From Actinomycetota bacterium (GTDB lineage: Bacteria; Actinomycetota; Thermoleophilia; UBA2241): DNA of 5,287 bases. This document shows positions 4,661 to 5,287 of the stretch, piece by piece. The notes below the pieces were generated by a model that did not search any database, was not told where the DNA came from, and was given only the letters and a program-made list of their open reading frames with translations. A program made the position numbers and the translations under genes. The first letter of the stretch is position 1; every line of letters begins with the position of its first letter. Location of the stretch: NCBI GenBank assembly GCA_026392265.1, contig JAPLCL010000208.1, forward strand, positions 1-5,287, in the 5' to 3' direction.

Positions 4661-5287
4661 GTGGACGAGCTCCGGGACGACAGGCAGGCCGAAACGTCGG
4701 GCGCCGGCGGGCTGCCGTTTCGCGTGAAGCTCGGCTACGGCGGCGCCGAGAGCGCCGGCAGCCTCATCTGGACCGTCTTCTACACCTACTTCCTCTTCTA
4801 CCTCACCGATGTCGTCAAGATGGACCCGGGAAGGGCCGGGGTCGTCTTGATGGTCGGCTCCATCTGGCAGGCGGTGTTCACGCCGCTGGCCGGCGTCTTC
4901 TCGGACACCCGCCGGTGGAGGTGGGGGCGGCGGCGGCCGTTTCTGCTCGCCATGGCCGCCCCCTACGGGGTCATCTCGTGGCTGCTGTTCACCGACCTCG
5001 GGCTGAGCTCGACGTGGACGGCGGTGTACGTCCTCACCACGGTCGTCCTCTACTTCACCGCGTATGTGCTCATCGATGTGCCGTACACCGCGCTCGCCGC
5101 CGAGATGACGCAGGACTACGACGAGCGCACCAGCCTGGTCACCTACCGCACGGCCTGGAGCCAGGTGATGACCATCGTCGGCGCCGCGGCTCCGCTGGCG
5201 CTGGCCGGCGCGCTCGCCTCCCGGCTCGGCAGCGAGCGCGCCGGCTGGTCGGTGATGGCGGCCGTCCTCGGCATCGTCGCCGCGGTC
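4661..5287 (+). CDS. GPH (MelB-like) MFS transporter, 3' end missing
   Basis: This is the first 209 residues of a membrane transporter, open to the window edge, beginning at GTG 4661 with AGGGAG (4648-4653) as its ribosome binding site. Family members are usually about 450-480 residues, so roughly half is seen. Marks of the glycoside-pentoside-hexuronide family are KLGYGGAESAG (23-33), FYTYFLFYLTDVV (40-52), the helix II/loop motif PLAGVFSDTRRWRWGRRRPF (75-94), and YVLIDVPYTALAAEMTQDYD (about 135-154) with Asp139 matching MelB Asp124. At least five transmembrane segments are present. The two helix-II aspartates that bind Na+/H+ in MelB (Asp55, Asp59) fall on Gln70 and Thr74 here, so cation coupling may differ. 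The family label suggests sugar uptake, but the tight spacing after the FAD oxidase, whose stop codon supplies the first base of this ribosome binding site, suggests import or export of the oxidase's substrate or product. Confidence 0.88.
   Translation, partial: MDELRDDRQAETSGAGGLPFRVKLGYGGAESAGSLIWTVFYTYFLFYLTDVVKMDPGRAGVVLMVGSIWQAVFTPLAGVFSDTRRWRWGRRRPFLLAMAAPYGVISWLLFTDLGLSSTWTAVYVLTTVVLYFTAYVLIDVPYTALAAEMTQDYDERTSLVTYRTAWSQVMTIVGAAAPLALAGALASRLGSERAGWSVMAAVLGIVAAV

Overview
This window comes from a high-GC bacterium. GC-rich third codon positions, GTG starts and long spurious antisense reading frames all fit that. The first gene belongs to an ABC-2 exporter family that is most common in Actinomycetota, so an actinobacterium or another high-GC terrestrial lineage is the best guess. 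No rRNA or other marker is present, so the assignment is weak. All genes run on the + strand, and I found no tRNA, rRNA, CRISPR array, insertion sequence or transposase.

Layout. (1) Bases 1-637 are the 3' end of an ABC-2 type permease resembling the 'polyketide antibiotic exporter' family. (2) Bases 650-1288 are a complete MazEF toxin-antitoxin module. It has its own sigma70-like promoter (TTGACG, 18-bp spacer, TATACT), a perfect 7+7 inverted repeat over the -10 box that looks like the autoregulatory operator, a near-ideal Shine-Dalgarno, and antitoxin and toxin genes that abut with no gap. (3) Bases 1312-2211 encode a PhzF-fold isomerase starting only 23 bases after mazF. (4) Bases 2257-3147 encode an NADPH-dependent oxidoreductase of the imine reductase/reductive aminase type. 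(5) After a 115-base gap holding two small dyads, bases 3263-4648 encode a DAO-family FAD-dependent amine or amino-acid oxidase. (6) Twelve bases later, at 4661, a GPH/MelB-like transporter begins and runs off the window at 5287.

How the genes may work together. MazEF is a self-contained stress or maintenance cassette between an exporter and a set of metabolic genes. The four downstream genes (PhzF-like isomerase, imine-reductase-like enzyme, FAD amine oxidase, transporter) lie in one direction. The oxidase and transporter look translationally linked. An FAD oxidase that would make an imine next to an enzyme family that reduces imines suggests uptake and remodelling of a small amine or amino acid, possibly stereo-inversion or N-dealkylation/re-amination. 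That pathway is inference: each family is recognisable, but no substrate can be read from the sequence.

The points most worth a second look are the oxidase/imine-reductase pairing, the loss of the two helix-II cation-site aspartates in the MelB-like transporter, and the operator-like palindrome on the mazEF promoter, which could also drive the PhzF-like gene.
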